Shown here in pieces: positions 54,767 to 63,674 of a DNA stretch of 64,000 nt. Under the pieces are notes generated by a model. The model did no database searches. It was not told the DNA's origin and saw only the letters and a program-made list of their open reading frames with translations. The stretch lies in contig CAVRIG010000019.1 in assembly GCA_963721175.1 (NCBI GenBank), forward strand, positions 23,979-87,978. The letters run 5' to 3'. The position numbers and the translations under genes were made by a program. The stretch is from Aliishimia sp963721175. GTDB taxonomy: Bacteria > Pseudomonadota > Alphaproteobacteria > Rhodobacterales > Rhodobacteraceae. Each line of letters opens with the position of its first letter. Positions within the stretch are counted from its first letter, which is position 1.

Positions 54767-55141
54767 GTGAGCGCGAAGGCCTCGACCTGCATGTTGCCGT
54801 GCCGGCTTTGCCAGTCGTCGTTCTGCTCGAAGAATGCCGTCATCCAGCAGGCGGCCGACGACGAGGACACGGACGATATCATCGCGGCTGTCGACATGCT
54901 GGTCAGCGAGTGCGACGCGTTCGACAACCGTCTCGAGGATCAACTCGACGGCATCACCCAGGCCGAAGAAGGCCCCGCGAGAACCAAGCTGAAGGCCACC
55001 GCGCGCAGGACGGTTGGCGCGTATCTGGGGGTCCCGTCCGGGCCGTTCTTCAGTTCGATCGACACAAACCCGTTCGTACCGGTCAAGGTTGCGGCTCGTG
55101 GCCAGCAATCCCTTTCGACCATTGGCGCGGCTCTGGCCTAG
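54767..55141 (+). pseudogene. C-terminal part of an unrecognised acidic protein
   Basis: From about residue 25 the product looks like real protein: NAVIQQAADDEDTDDIIAAV, DMLVSECDAFDNRLEDQLDG, GPFFSSIDTNPFVPVKVAA. The leader before it (MSAKASTCMLPCRLCQ) does not, and the GTG start has no ribosome site, so the N-terminus is probably lost. The stop (TAG 55139-55141) overlaps the AGGAGG ribosome site of the next gene, so the two were co-translated. Unknown family. Confidence 0.45.
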
Positions 55142-55152
55142 GAGGATATTCA

Positions 55153-56519
55153 ATGGCACTCGAAGACGACCAGACAGCATGGCTCCAACTTGCGGCCGCT
55201 GGCAAGAGCAAGTCGAAATCCAAGTCGATCAACAAGCAGTTCGAGCACGACAAGCGCCGGCGGCTCAAGATCTCTGCGATCTTCGACGGTCTGCCGAAAT
55301 CGCACTCCAACTACATCGTGATCGACAGTCAGTTGAAGGCGGCCGAGAAGATGGCCGAGAACGGCGAGTCCAAGGGCGCTTACAATTTTCTCCAAAGCGC
55401 CAAGGCGCTCGCCTAGGCCACCGACAAGGGCGCCAGCGGCAAGATCATCGAGCAGGAAATCGAGCAACGGGTCAAGCTGCTCGAAAACACGTTCGAGTAC
55501 CAGGCCGAGGTGGACGACTTCTTCAGAAAGACCGACGTGGCGCTTGCGGAGATCAAGAAGCTGGAGCCCTGCAGCACGAGATCCAATCGGGTCGACGCCA
55601 TGACACAACTTACCAAGATCATAGTCCAGGTGCCGTCACTGCGCGCGCCTATCGACAGGATGATGGACACACGCAATCCTCTCCGCGATCGCTTCGCCGC
55701 CCGCAGGCTGTGCGATCAGGTTCAGGATGGCGCACGGAATTCGACCTCCTGTCCGATACGGGCCACGATGCGGCGGCGGACAAGTTCAGCGGCCGCGTCT
55801 ACGCGGTTGAGACCGCTAGAACCGGCTCCAACGGTAGGTACAAGACCGACACACCGGCCGAGCAACATATCGAATCCGCGAACCTCGAGGCGGAAAAGCA
55901 TATCTCTGAATGCCGCAAGCTCGACAATTTCAAAGGGGAATCGGTTCAGGGCATCGAAGAGGACGATCGCCTCACCAAGGGGACGCGGTCGGAGCTGAAC
56001 CCTGTCCCATTGGTCGATCAAATCGACGGCGTGCTCCGTGAATTGGAGCGGATGGAAGAAGTCCGCAAAGAGTATCGCGCTCAAAAGGACGAGGACCGGG
56101 CTGCGCTACGCAAGACCGGCGCCATCGACCTGGAACTGACGCCAATGCCGCCGCAGTTTCAGGCCTCCGACCTGGTGGACGACATCGACATCGACGTCGA
56201 TGGAAAGCTCAAGGATGCCGAGGTTCAGCGGGTCGCGGACGAGGCGGGGCAAAAGCTCGCGGCCATTCTCACGGACGAGAACACCGCGCAATCGGTCCTG
56301 CTTGATCTGATGGCCAAGTCCGAAGAGCGCCTGCGCGCCGATCTTGGCAAGTCGCTCTTTCCCGGCCTGAAGTTCGTCGATATCTCGGAAAAGCAGCAGC
56401 ACCTCGTGTCGAAGTTGGCCGCGGAAATGTATGACAAGATCAACAAGGAAGCGCCCAACAGGGTCTCTGCCGACGCGGACCGGTGCGATGGGATGCGTGT
56501 CGGTGCCCGTCACCGGTAG
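55153..56519 (+). pseudogene. Large unrecognised coiled-coil protein, broken
   Basis: AGGAGG precedes the ATG. The product starts MALEDDQTAWLQLAAAGKSK with a Lys/Ser run, then KQFEHDKRRRLKISAIFDGL. A TAG at 55414-55416 interrupts it, the same frame resumes (ASGKIIEQEIEQRVKLLENT, EVDDFFRKTDVALAEIKKLE), and near 55735 a shift leads to EFDLLSDTGHDAAADKF and a long acidic, helical C-terminal region (RELERMEEVRKEYRAQKDED, DLVDDIDIDVDGKLKD, KQQHLVSKLAAEMYDKINKE). About 455 codons in total. Neither the family nor the role is known; charge pattern and coiled coils fit a structural or effector-like protein. Confidence 0.6.
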
Positions 56520-56901
56520 CATTATTGCGCTTTGGGGTTTGCTGGAGCATGGGCTTCCCTTTCCGGGAAGCTCGGAAGGATACAACGTACCTTCCCAGAG
56601 ATCCCGCTATCAAAGAGCGAGTCTGACAAGCATGTCATACGCCGACCCTGTATCCAGGCAACATGTGGCATCCCCGAGGCTAAAAAATCAACATCGTGAT
56701 TGTGGTGTCAACAGGGTCGCGGCCGGTCGTGAATTGAACCTTCGGTGCTCCAACCCGAGCGAACCGCGACCGACAGGTTTTTCTACCCCCACAATCTATT
56801 CGCGTTAAAATTGTGTTTTATTCACAATTTCTAGCAGGTAATGGTCCAGGTTCATGAACGAAATTTCCGAACCCCTTTCAAGTCACAGTAGCCGTTAAAT
56901 T
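56520..56901. promoter_or_regulatory. Upstream region of the radical SAM-NOS operon
   Basis: No gene. The last 120 bases are markedly AT-rich and contain repeated AAATTGTG motifs (56808, 56897) with an inverted partner at 56823, and CACAAT at 56790. This is the likely promoter and operator region of the following operon. Confidence 0.55.
56808..56830. promoter_or_regulatory. Inverted repeat, candidate operator
   Basis: AAATTGTG and CACAATTT form a perfect 8-bp inverted repeat around TTTTATT. A third AAATTGTG lies directly at the presumed start of the radical SAM gene (56897-56904). It does not match the classic FNR/NnrR box (TTGAT-N4-ATCAA). The regulator is unknown. Confidence 0.55.
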
Positions 56902-58410
56902 GTGCTTCTATCCTCGCCTGTCATACGAACCCGGAACCGAACCGGGCCGCGGGTGCTTCTGGTCGACCTCAATCGCTTCGCCAGTTTCCCGACGCTGACG
57001 ATCGGTTTGCTCACTGCGGCGCTGCGACAGAGGGGCCACCGCGTGAGCGTGCTCTGCCCGCTCGCCTACGACGTTCCAGGCACGCAGCGCGAACGACGCG
57101 AGACGATCTACGACTACTGGCACATGAGAGTCCGCCTTTCCGACTCTCCGACGATAGAAAAATTCCGCGATATGGTGCGCGCGCCCCGAGAGTACCTGCG
57201 CGACAAGCCACATCCGGCGGTCCTGCGCGAGGTGTCACGACAAATTCACGAGGGCGTGGACGCGGTGCTTCTCTCGGCCTATCTCAACCATAGATCGGCG
57301 GTTCGGGAAATCAGTCGTCTGGCGGCGGAACGGGGCGTGCCGGTGCTGCTCGGCGGGCCGATGTACAACTTGCCGGAAGTCGCGCGAGCTTGGCGCGATG
57401 TAGACGGGATCACCGCGATCGTCGGGGCCGAAGCGGAATTGTCTGTGGCCGACATGGTCGAGACGCTGGTGGATGGCGGTGACATTACGGCGTTCCCGGG
57501 CGTCACGATGCCGGACGGGCGGGTATCTCCGCCCGCACCGCCCCTGCGACCGCTCGACGCCACGCCGTTTGCCGATTTCACCGATTTTCCCTGGGATCGG
57601 TATCCGGTGCGAATCGTGCCGATGATGACCGGGCGCGGTTGCCAGTGGGACAAGTGTACCTTCTGCAGCGACGTCATTTCAGCCGGCGGGCGGAGCTTTC
57701 GCACCCGATCGCTGGAGCACGTACTGCTTGAAGCGGAGGAGCAGGCACGGCGACACGGCACCCGCAATTTCCTGTTCCTGGATCTCAAGCTCAACTCCTT
57801 TCCGGCCATGTTTCGTGGGTTGGCAGAGAATATGCGGCGGCGCGTGCGCGGCGCGGAATGGATCGGAACCGTTCATGTCGATCTGCGTCGCGACAATGGG
57901 CTTTCCCGCCACGATCTGAAAGCTGCAGTCGATGGAGGCATGCGGCGCCTGAACTTTGGATTGGAAACCGGCAGTCAGCGGCTGCTCGACGCGATGAACA
58001 AAGGCGCTTCGGTGGAGGCCAACAGCGCCTTCATTCGCAACGCACACGAGGCCGGGTTGTCGATCCGCTGTTCAATGTTCACAGGCTATCCAGGGGAAAC
58101 GGCGGCGGATGTCGAGGCTACTGCCGATTTTCTGGAAGCGCACGCGTCCTACCTCGATCGCATCCGGTTCTGTAACTTCCAGCTCAATCTCGGCACACCA
58201 GTTTACAATGCGCTTCTGGAGCGCGGCGGCGAGGACGAACACGTGCTGATCCAAGCGGCGGAAGACGCCCACGCGCTGGCGCGCTACCGCCGGCGCATGT
58301 CGCAGGACCGCGCCTATCGCCGCGCCAAGACCCGCGTCCTACGATATGTCCACGAGATCAATCGGCAGCCAATCCGAGATTCGGCGCGACAGTTCGACGG
58401 TCTCATGTGA
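56902..58410 (+). CDS. B12-binding-domain radical SAM protein
   Basis: About 502 residues. A Rossmann-like cobalamin-binding-type domain comes first (PRVLLVDLNRFASFPTLTIG, GVDAVLLSAYLNHRSAVREI, GVPVLLGGP, GITAIVGAEAELSVADMVET) without the DxHxxG base-off His. The radical SAM core starts at GRGCQWDKCTFCSD, a CX4CX2C cluster site (Cys247, 252, 255), with NFLFLDLKLNSFP and RRLNFGLETGSQRLLDAMNK following. Such enzymes methylate unactivated carbon or do other radical chemistry. GTG 56902 is the longest start; GTG 56953 is an alternative. Its stop overlaps the NOS start (GTGA), so the pair is coupled. Confidence 0.85.
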   Translation: MLLSSPVIRTRNRTGPRVLLVDLNRFASFPTLTIGLLTAALRQRGHRVSVLCPLAYDVPGTQRERRETIYDYWHMRVRLSDSPTIEKFRDMVRAPREYLRDKPHPAVLREVSRQIHEGVDAVLLSAYLNHRSAVREISRLAAERGVPVLLGGPMYNLPEVARAWRDVDGITAIVGAEAELSVADMVETLVDGGDITAFPGVTMPDGRVSPPAPPLRPLDATPFADFTDFPWDRYPVRIVPMMTGRGCQWDKCTFCSDVISAGGRSFRTRSLEHVLLEAEEQARRHGTRNFLFLDLKLNSFPAMFRGLAENMRRRVRGAEWIGTVHVDLRRDNGLSRHDLKAAVDGGMRRLNFGLETGSQRLLDAMNKGASVEANSAFIRNAHEAGLSIRCSMFTGYPGETAADVEATADFLEAHASYLDRIRFCNFQLNLGTPVYNALLERGGEDEHVLIQAAEDAHALARYRRRMSQDRAYRRAKTRVLRYVHEINRQPIRDSARQFDGLM

Positions 58411-59693
58411 TCCGCGGTTGGCGCCATATTCTGCCACGGTTCGGTGCGGATACGCCTGTCACGGGCAGCCCGCTGGCACGTCGGCTGCGGCAGCTCTCTC
58501 CACTTGAACGGATCGAGGAAGCGCACGCTTTCCATCGGCAATTCTCCAACGCCAACGGAATCGGTGCGGCGGCCGCACGTCGACGCTGGGCCGAAATCCG
58601 GCATGGCCTCCTGCGTCATGGGCACTACGACCATACAGCCGAGGAACTCAGCTTCGGCGCACGGGTCGCCTGGCGCAACCACGCGCGTTGCATCGGCAGG
58701 CTCTTCTGGTCGAGCCTCGTGGTCTTCGACCGCCGCAATGTTCGGAACGTCGAGGACATGGCCGGCGAGATCGGCACACACCTCGCCTTCGCACTCGGCG
58801 ACGGGCGGGTCCGCTCCGCAATCTCGATCTTTCCGCCCGTACGGCCCGGTCACCTGCCGGCATATGTGGAAAGCGCACAGATCACGCAATACGCAGGACA
58901 TATCGACACCGGTGGGAAAGTGATCGGTGACAGGGCCAACACCGAAGTCACGCGCGTGGCGCAGTCGCTGGGCTGGCGGCCGCCGGAGGAGCCGGGACAG
59001 TTCGACCTCCTGCCGGTCATCCTGCGCGATGAGAGCGATCGCCGCGTGCTGGCGGAGTTCCCGCGCAACCTTGTGCGCCAGATCGAAATCAGGCATCCCG
59101 ACTGCCCCGAAATCGCGGAAATTGGTCTGCGCTGGTATGCAGTCCCAGTGGTGAGCAACATGATCCTGACCATTGGCGGGATCGATTATCCCTGCGCTCC
59201 CTTCAACGGCTTCTACATGTCGACGGAGATTGCCTCGCGCAATTTCGCCGACCGCAACCGCTATGACCTCTTGCCCGACGTGGCCCGCGCGCTTGGTCTT
59301 TTGCCAGGCGGCCGACCCGTCACCTTCTGGCAGGACACAGCTCTGACAGAACTGAACCGCGCCGTTGTCCATTCCTTTAATTCCGCCGGCGTCACGATGG
59401 TCGACCATCACACCGCAAGCGAACAGTTCATGCAATTCTCTGCCCGCGAGACAGCGCAGGGCCGCCGGGTCGCCGCCAACTGGAGCTGGATCGTGCCTCC
59501 CCAGGCCAGTGCTGCTTGCGAGGTTTTCCACCTTCCGATGCAGGATTTCGCGCCGGTCCCTAACTACTACCACGGCCGCGCAGAAGACGGATACAAGCTT
59601 ATGCCGTTCCACGGTGATCGCTTGCGCTCGCGTTTCATGGCCCGACTTGATGCAAAAAGACGGCGCTGGAAGCTGCGGCAGCGCCATTCCTGA
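58407..59693 (+). CDS. nos: Bacterial nitric oxide synthase, oxygenase domain
   Basis: Haem-thiolate enzyme that oxidises L-arginine through N-hydroxyarginine to NO and citrulline. Diagnostic features: FGARVAWRNHARCIGRLFW with haem-ligand Cys95, LRWYAVPVVSNMILTIGGID, NGFYMSTEIASRNF with the substrate-binding Glu274, and SAGVTMVDHHTASEQFMQF, plus the pterin-side FPPVRP and ITQYAGH. No reductase domain is attached, as in most bacterial NOS, so electrons must come from another protein. At 428 residues it is longer than Bacillus-type NOS (about 360). Starts with GTG overlapping the radical SAM stop. NOS genes are uncommon in alphaproteobacteria. Confidence 0.94.
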   Translation: MIRGWRHILPRFGADTPVTGSPLARRLRQLSPLERIEEAHAFHRQFSNANGIGAAAARRRWAEIRHGLLRHGHYDHTAEELSFGARVAWRNHARCIGRLFWSSLVVFDRRNVRNVEDMAGEIGTHLAFALGDGRVRSAISIFPPVRPGHLPAYVESAQITQYAGHIDTGGKVIGDRANTEVTRVAQSLGWRPPEEPGQFDLLPVILRDESDRRVLAEFPRNLVRQIEIRHPDCPEIAEIGLRWYAVPVVSNMILTIGGIDYPCAPFNGFYMSTEIASRNFADRNRYDLLPDVARALGLLPGGRPVTFWQDTALTELNRAVVHSFNSAGVTMVDHHTASEQFMQFSARETAQGRRVAANWSWIVPPQASAACEVFHLPMQDFAPVPNYYHGRAEDGYKLMPFHGDRLRSRFMARLDAKRRRWKLRQRHS

Positions 59694-59757
59694 CCGTATC
59701 TGGCAAGAGGTCATTCGCTGCCACGCCTGTCATCCGCCAGCCCCTCGAGAACTCGGT

Positions 59758-59946
59758 CTAGAGCGCCTGCCTCCCGACGAGGCGATCGAGGGCCGCGATG
59801 CGCGCCTCATAGTCCATGAGCACATCGGCCGCGGTCGGGTCGTCATCCAGCGCACAGGCCTCCGCCTTCTCGATCCAGATCCGGATCAGATTTCTCGAAA
59901 GGTCATGGCGACGGCAGAGAGCCCGAGGCGGCCAAGATTCCCGCAT
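59758..59946 (-). pseudogene. IS3-type orfA fragment
   Basis: On the minus strand LCRRHDLSRNLIRIWIEKAE then EARIAALDRLVGRQAL, the middle and end of an IS3-family OrfA (helix-turn-helix plus leucine zipper). No orfB follows. It lies directly downstream of nos and marks a past rearrangement there. Confidence 0.7.
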
Positions 59947-59991
59947 TGCGGCGTCTTGAGTTCCAGAGACTGCGGTGCGGGAAAAAAGCCA

Positions 59992-60225
59992 TCACAGAAG
60001 AAAGAGTGGCAACCACACCAGGAAGACAATGAACATGACGACCACCCAATTCTGCCTTTCTTTGGCGCCTTCGACTTGAGCGGATCGTGACACGCGTTCC
60101 TTGCCGCAGACAGAACAGGTCCAGCGCGTGAATACGTCGTCCATCTGGTCGTCATAGTAAGATTCAATTACGACGATCCAATGACCGAGCTTTCTGCAAA
60201 GCCAATCATGCCTGAGAAAGTTCAT
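59992..60225 (-). CDS. Small zinc-ribbon membrane protein
   Basis: A 77-residue protein. N-terminal half has a soluble cysteine motif (WLCRKLGHWIVVIESYYDDQ, then WTCSVCGKERV), and the C-terminal half is one membrane helix (WVVVMFIVFLVWLPLFLL). GGAGG stands about 6 bases before the ATG at 60225. Resembles phage- and transposon-associated zinc-ribbon proteins; function unknown. Confidence 0.65.
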   Translation of the reverse strand: MNFLRHDWLCRKLGHWIVVIESYYDDQMDDVFTRWTCSVCGKERVSRSAQVEGAKERQNWVVVMFIVFLVWLPLFLL

Positions 60226-60302
60226 TCAATCCTCCGAGCCAGTGTTTGGCTTCCAAAAATCTGAGAGTGGTCAACTGCAGCGGCGGTGTTTACAGCGTAA
60301 CG

Positions 60303-61022
60303 CTACGCCAGGGACACCCGGTTCGTTGAACCAGCCTTGAGCAGAAGAAGATCCGCGCGTGCCCAGATCAGGTAGCACCCGAACATGATGACCGGCGCCA
60401 CGATCTGCCCGACGCCTTGAACCTCCTGAGCGTGCGCCAATTGCCGAAACAATTCGATTGTGAGACCGATAAGCGCCGGGGCGCGGCTGATGACGACCGC
60501 AAGCCGGAACGCGCGGGGCAGCCGATTACGGGCGGGCTCCATTCCGTAATCTTCAGGAACGATCGCGGTTCCCAATTTGCCGCCCGCCAGAAGGGTGCCG
60601 GATACCAGCGCCAGCACGACGTCACCGAAAAAAATCAGAGAGGCAGTCAGCGCCATTGCGCCGAGAAAGGAAAGGATATCGCCCATACGGTTCAGTTGGA
60701 TGTCGGGCGGCGCGCCGTCCTTCCAGGCCCGATGATAAACCTCGCCCGCGACCAGGAAAATCGCGATGGCGAGCGTCAACCAGGACGCACCGGGGCTGCC
60801 GAAGAAGTAGGCGTTGAGCAATTCGACGATGCTTGTCCCGGCTCCGCTTGCGGCCTCGGTGAATTGCAACGCGATTCCTGTCGCGAGAGCGATTAGGTTG
60901 CCCAGGTTGTACAATCCGCCGGGGCCATGCAATCGCCGTCGTAGAGCAATTCGGATAGACGATCCGAAACGCTTTTCGGCGACGGGGCGGTCGTCAGTGT
61001 GAAATCTGATCGGCGCTGTCAT
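60303..61022 (-). CDS. Integral membrane protein of unknown function
   Basis: A 239-residue protein with five or six membrane segments (YNLGNLIALATGIALQF, SWLTLAIAIFLVAGEVYHRA, ILSFLGAMALTASLIFFGDV, VLALVSGTLLAGGKLGTAIV, IVAPVIMFGCYLIWA). A cytoplasmic Arg-rich N-terminus (RFGSSIRIALRRRLHGPGG) precedes them. No family is recognised. It follows the MocR/PdxR-type gene on the same strand after about 300 bases and may be controlled by it. Confidence 0.7.
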   Translation of the reverse strand: MTAPIRFHTDDRPVAEKRFGSSIRIALRRRLHGPGGLYNLGNLIALATGIALQFTEAASGAGTSIVELLNAYFFGSPGASWLTLAIAIFLVAGEVYHRAWKDGAPPDIQLNRMGDILSFLGAMALTASLIFFGDVVLALVSGTLLAGGKLGTAIVPEDYGMEPARNRLPRAFRLAVVISRAPALIGLTIELFRQLAHAQEVQGVGQIVAPVIMFGCYLIWARADLLLLKAGSTNRVSLA

Positions 61023-61318
61023 GATATCGTCCCTTCTTCGTCGAAGTCAGCGGCGCTTTTCGCCGCGTCGCGACTAAGGAAGCATCCTGCCGCTTCAATC
61101 CGTCAGTGCGAATTTTCTCCGGGAACATCGCTGACGGCGCGGCAGCCATGCGTCCCCTGCGCAGCCACGGAGTTCCAGAAAAAATCGGTTTCGGAGTTCT
61201 GGAAGTCTTCCAGAAATTTGCCGGTGTGATGCACTCAACATCTGACCGACACAGGGAATGGTGCCGTGCAGTCCCTTCGGGACAAATGACCAATCCTGCA
61301 GTTTTCAACCAGACCGGT

Positions 61319-62791
61319 TCACAACTGTTGCGAGAATACTCCGGCCAGACGCGCCACGGCTGGGCCCATCTGGTCTATCGGCACCGCGGCAAATCCCAGT
61401 TGCAGGGCATTCGGAGGCGACTCGTTCACATAGAAAACCCTGAGATCACGCGCCACCAGATCGATCTCGGATGCCGCGCTGTAGACGGCAGAGGTGGGAA
61501 TGCTGGCCGGGAGATGGGCGATCAACTGCAGACCTCCCGGCGGACGGACGACTTTGATCGTGTTTCCGAACTCCGCTTCGAGCGCCTCGGCAAGGCATGC
61601 CCGCCGCTGTGCATAAAGCTTGCGCATCTGAGAGATGTGGCGCGTGAAGTGCCCATCGGCCATGAGATCCGCCAGCGCCCCCTGGACGTGTAGCGGTGGC
61701 TCCGTGGCCGCGATGAATGCGCGCTGCTCGAACGCTTCGACATGGTCCGGCGGCACGACGAGGTACGCGGTGCGCACCGATGGCGCAAAGGTCTTGGAGA
61801 AGGTGCCGACGTAGATGACTCGCCCCGAGCCGAGAGCGTAGAGCGGTGCGAGCGGCTGGCTGTCGAATCGGTATTCGCTGTCGTAATCGTCCTCGATGAT
61901 CCAGGCGCCGGCATCGAGTGCCCAGTCGAGCAGCCGCTTCCGGCGACCGGCATCGAGCGCGACGCCCGTCGGCCAGTGATGGGCAGGTGTGAGGTAGGCA
62001 CCGGCGCAGCCGCCCGGTGCGCCCATAAGGCGGTCGGCGTCCAAACCCCGATCGTCGACCCGGACGGGGAGCAACTGGTGACCCGCCGCCTTGAGCACGC
62101 GTCGTGCGACAACATAGCCTGGGTCTTCAACTGCGATTGTGGAACCGCGCGGCCAAAGAACGGCCGAGACGGCGGCGATCGCCGATCTGACCGAGGTCAC
62201 GACGATCACCTGCTCGGGGTTGCAGCGGACACCACGCGAGGCGCCCAAGTAGCCGGCGATCTCGCGACGCAATGCCGTAAGTCCACCGACATGCGCGTAG
62301 TCCAACAGAAACGGATCGTCGCGCGCGGCCTGCCTCGCCAGAAGCCGCGACCAGAGCGACCTCGGGAATGCATCGAAGGCGGGGATGCCGGGCTGGAAGG
62401 CAACGGCCGCGGGCTCCTTGACACGATAGAGCTTTTGCAAGTGCTTTTGCGCAGGGTCGATTGGCTTAGTTCCGGAGCTTCCCGCTCGTGCCCGCCTGGA
62501 GATCTGCGATCCGGAAAGTCCAGGCATCACCAATGTGCTCGACCCGCGCTGTGTCTCCACGAGACCTTCAGCCTGAAGCACCTCGTAGGCCTGTAGCGTC
62601 GTGGCGCGCGACACTTGGAGATCAGCCGCCAGTACGCGGGAGGACGGCAGAGCAGTTCCCGATTTCAGATCGCCATGGGCAATGGCCCGCCGGATTTCAT
62701 CTGCAATCTGCTTGTACAAAGGCGTATCCGCCTGTCGGTCGGGACAGAGCCAGTTGAGCAGTACAGTCTTTCTGCGTGTTTGGGGCGGCAT
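61319..62791 (-). CDS. MocR/PdxR-type regulator (GntR HTH fused to aminotransferase fold)
   Basis: A 490-residue protein. Residues 1-80 are a GntR winged helix (PLYKQIADEIRRAIAHGDLK, PSSRVLAADLQVSRATTLQA). From about 120 a class I aminotransferase fold follows, with PLP contacts in HVGGLTALRREIAGYLGASR, IIEDDYDSEYRFD and the PLP-binding Lys in YVGTFSKTFAPSVR. Such regulators sense PLP or amino-acid adducts (for example GABA or taurine users). The gabR-like role would fit a strain with GadB, but the genes are 60 kb apart and this is only a suggestion. Confidence 0.9.
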   Translation of the reverse strand: MPPQTRRKTVLLNWLCPDRQADTPLYKQIADEIRRAIAHGDLKSGTALPSSRVLAADLQVSRATTLQAYEVLQAEGLVETQRGSSTLVMPGLSGSQISRRARAGSSGTKPIDPAQKHLQKLYRVKEPAAVAFQPGIPAFDAFPRSLWSRLLARQAARDDPFLLDYAHVGGLTALRREIAGYLGASRGVRCNPEQVIVVTSVRSAIAAVSAVLWPRGSTIAVEDPGYVVARRVLKAAGHQLLPVRVDDRGLDADRLMGAPGGCAGAYLTPAHHWPTGVALDAGRRKRLLDWALDAGAWIIEDDYDSEYRFDSQPLAPLYALGSGRVIYVGTFSKTFAPSVRTAYLVVPPDHVEAFEQRAFIAATEPPLHVQGALADLMADGHFTRHISQMRKLYAQRRACLAEALEAEFGNTIKVVRPPGGLQLIAHLPASIPTSAVYSAASEIDLVARDLRVFYVNESPPNALQLGFAAVPIDQMGPAVARLAGVFSQQL

Positions 62792-63404
62792 TGCGGCCTA
62801 CAGCTATCGGTTTATCGACAGGTATCACACGGCGGCACGGATGACGAATGCGATCGCCTAAGGCAATGACCTGTCAGATCGCGACCCGCTTTCTCTCAAC
62901 CTGAAACGGTTCGTTGAAAATAGCTGATGCGGCGCCACCGCATTGGACCGATCCAAAATACCCCGCGAGAACCCCGCAGAGGAGTCGCGCCGCAGTTTCG
63001 AACTGCATCCGCAGAATTCTCTGTTTCAGCCGTGCGACTAACGGCGCGATGAAAGCAAACAACACATCCGCGGTGCCAGTCTTGATTGGTCCGACGCTCC
63101 TACAACGCCTCCGCTCCACTGCTAGGGGCCGCACCGGCCTCCGGTTCTCGTGAGCCGCGGAGCAGCAGCATCCAAAACACAGGTTCAAAGGCTGCAATGG
63201 CCTAACAGCGACGATTGTGCTGGCAAAAGTGAAAAAGTGCCTGGTCCACTGAGCAAACCTTGCCGCGTGCTGCAGCAAAGGGCGGCTGCTATTCATCAGC
63301 AGCCTTTTGGCGTCGGTGCCAAATCATGCCTGTCGAATGAGGCGGGTGGCAATCGTTCCCTGCGAAAGAATGAACCGGAGCAATTCGGCTGGCGAGCATC
63401 TCGG
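62792..63404. other. Stretch without a recognised gene
   Basis: Open frames here lack start signals and motifs. No repeat or RNA gene is apparent. Confidence 0.45.
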
Positions 63405-63674
63405 TCACTCGAACACCTGGTGCCGGGATCGCCTTTTTTCGTTTCGCGTCGCGTTCGACTGGAGCTGCAGAAGCCGGGCAAAATTGAGCGGCAGGAGAAG
63501 TGCATGAAGAATGAGAACAGGGCCGAGCTCCGCAAGGATTGCGTAGAAAATGAAAAGCACATTCGAAATAATTGCAAAGGTTCTAAGGCGCGCACCTGTC
63601 CGCGCATAGAATGCCAGGATGACAAATAGACCAGCAAGGATGCCGAGACCGTCGACGATCATCGCCCAAGACAC
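63405..63674 (-). CDS. Small inner-membrane protein
   Basis: Eighty-nine residues with three membrane helices (MIVDGLGILAGLFVILAFYA, TFAIISNVLFIFYAILAELG, VLILHALLLPLNFARLLQL). The helix spacing and the VDxLG opening resemble YgjV/CBU_0592-type membrane proteins. The basic tail (NATRNEKRRSRHQ) is cytoplasmic. Function unknown. Confidence 0.65.
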   Translation of the reverse strand: MSWAMIVDGLGILAGLFVILAFYARTGARLRTFAIISNVLFIFYAILAELGPVLILHALLLPLNFARLLQLQSNATRNEKRRSRHQVFE

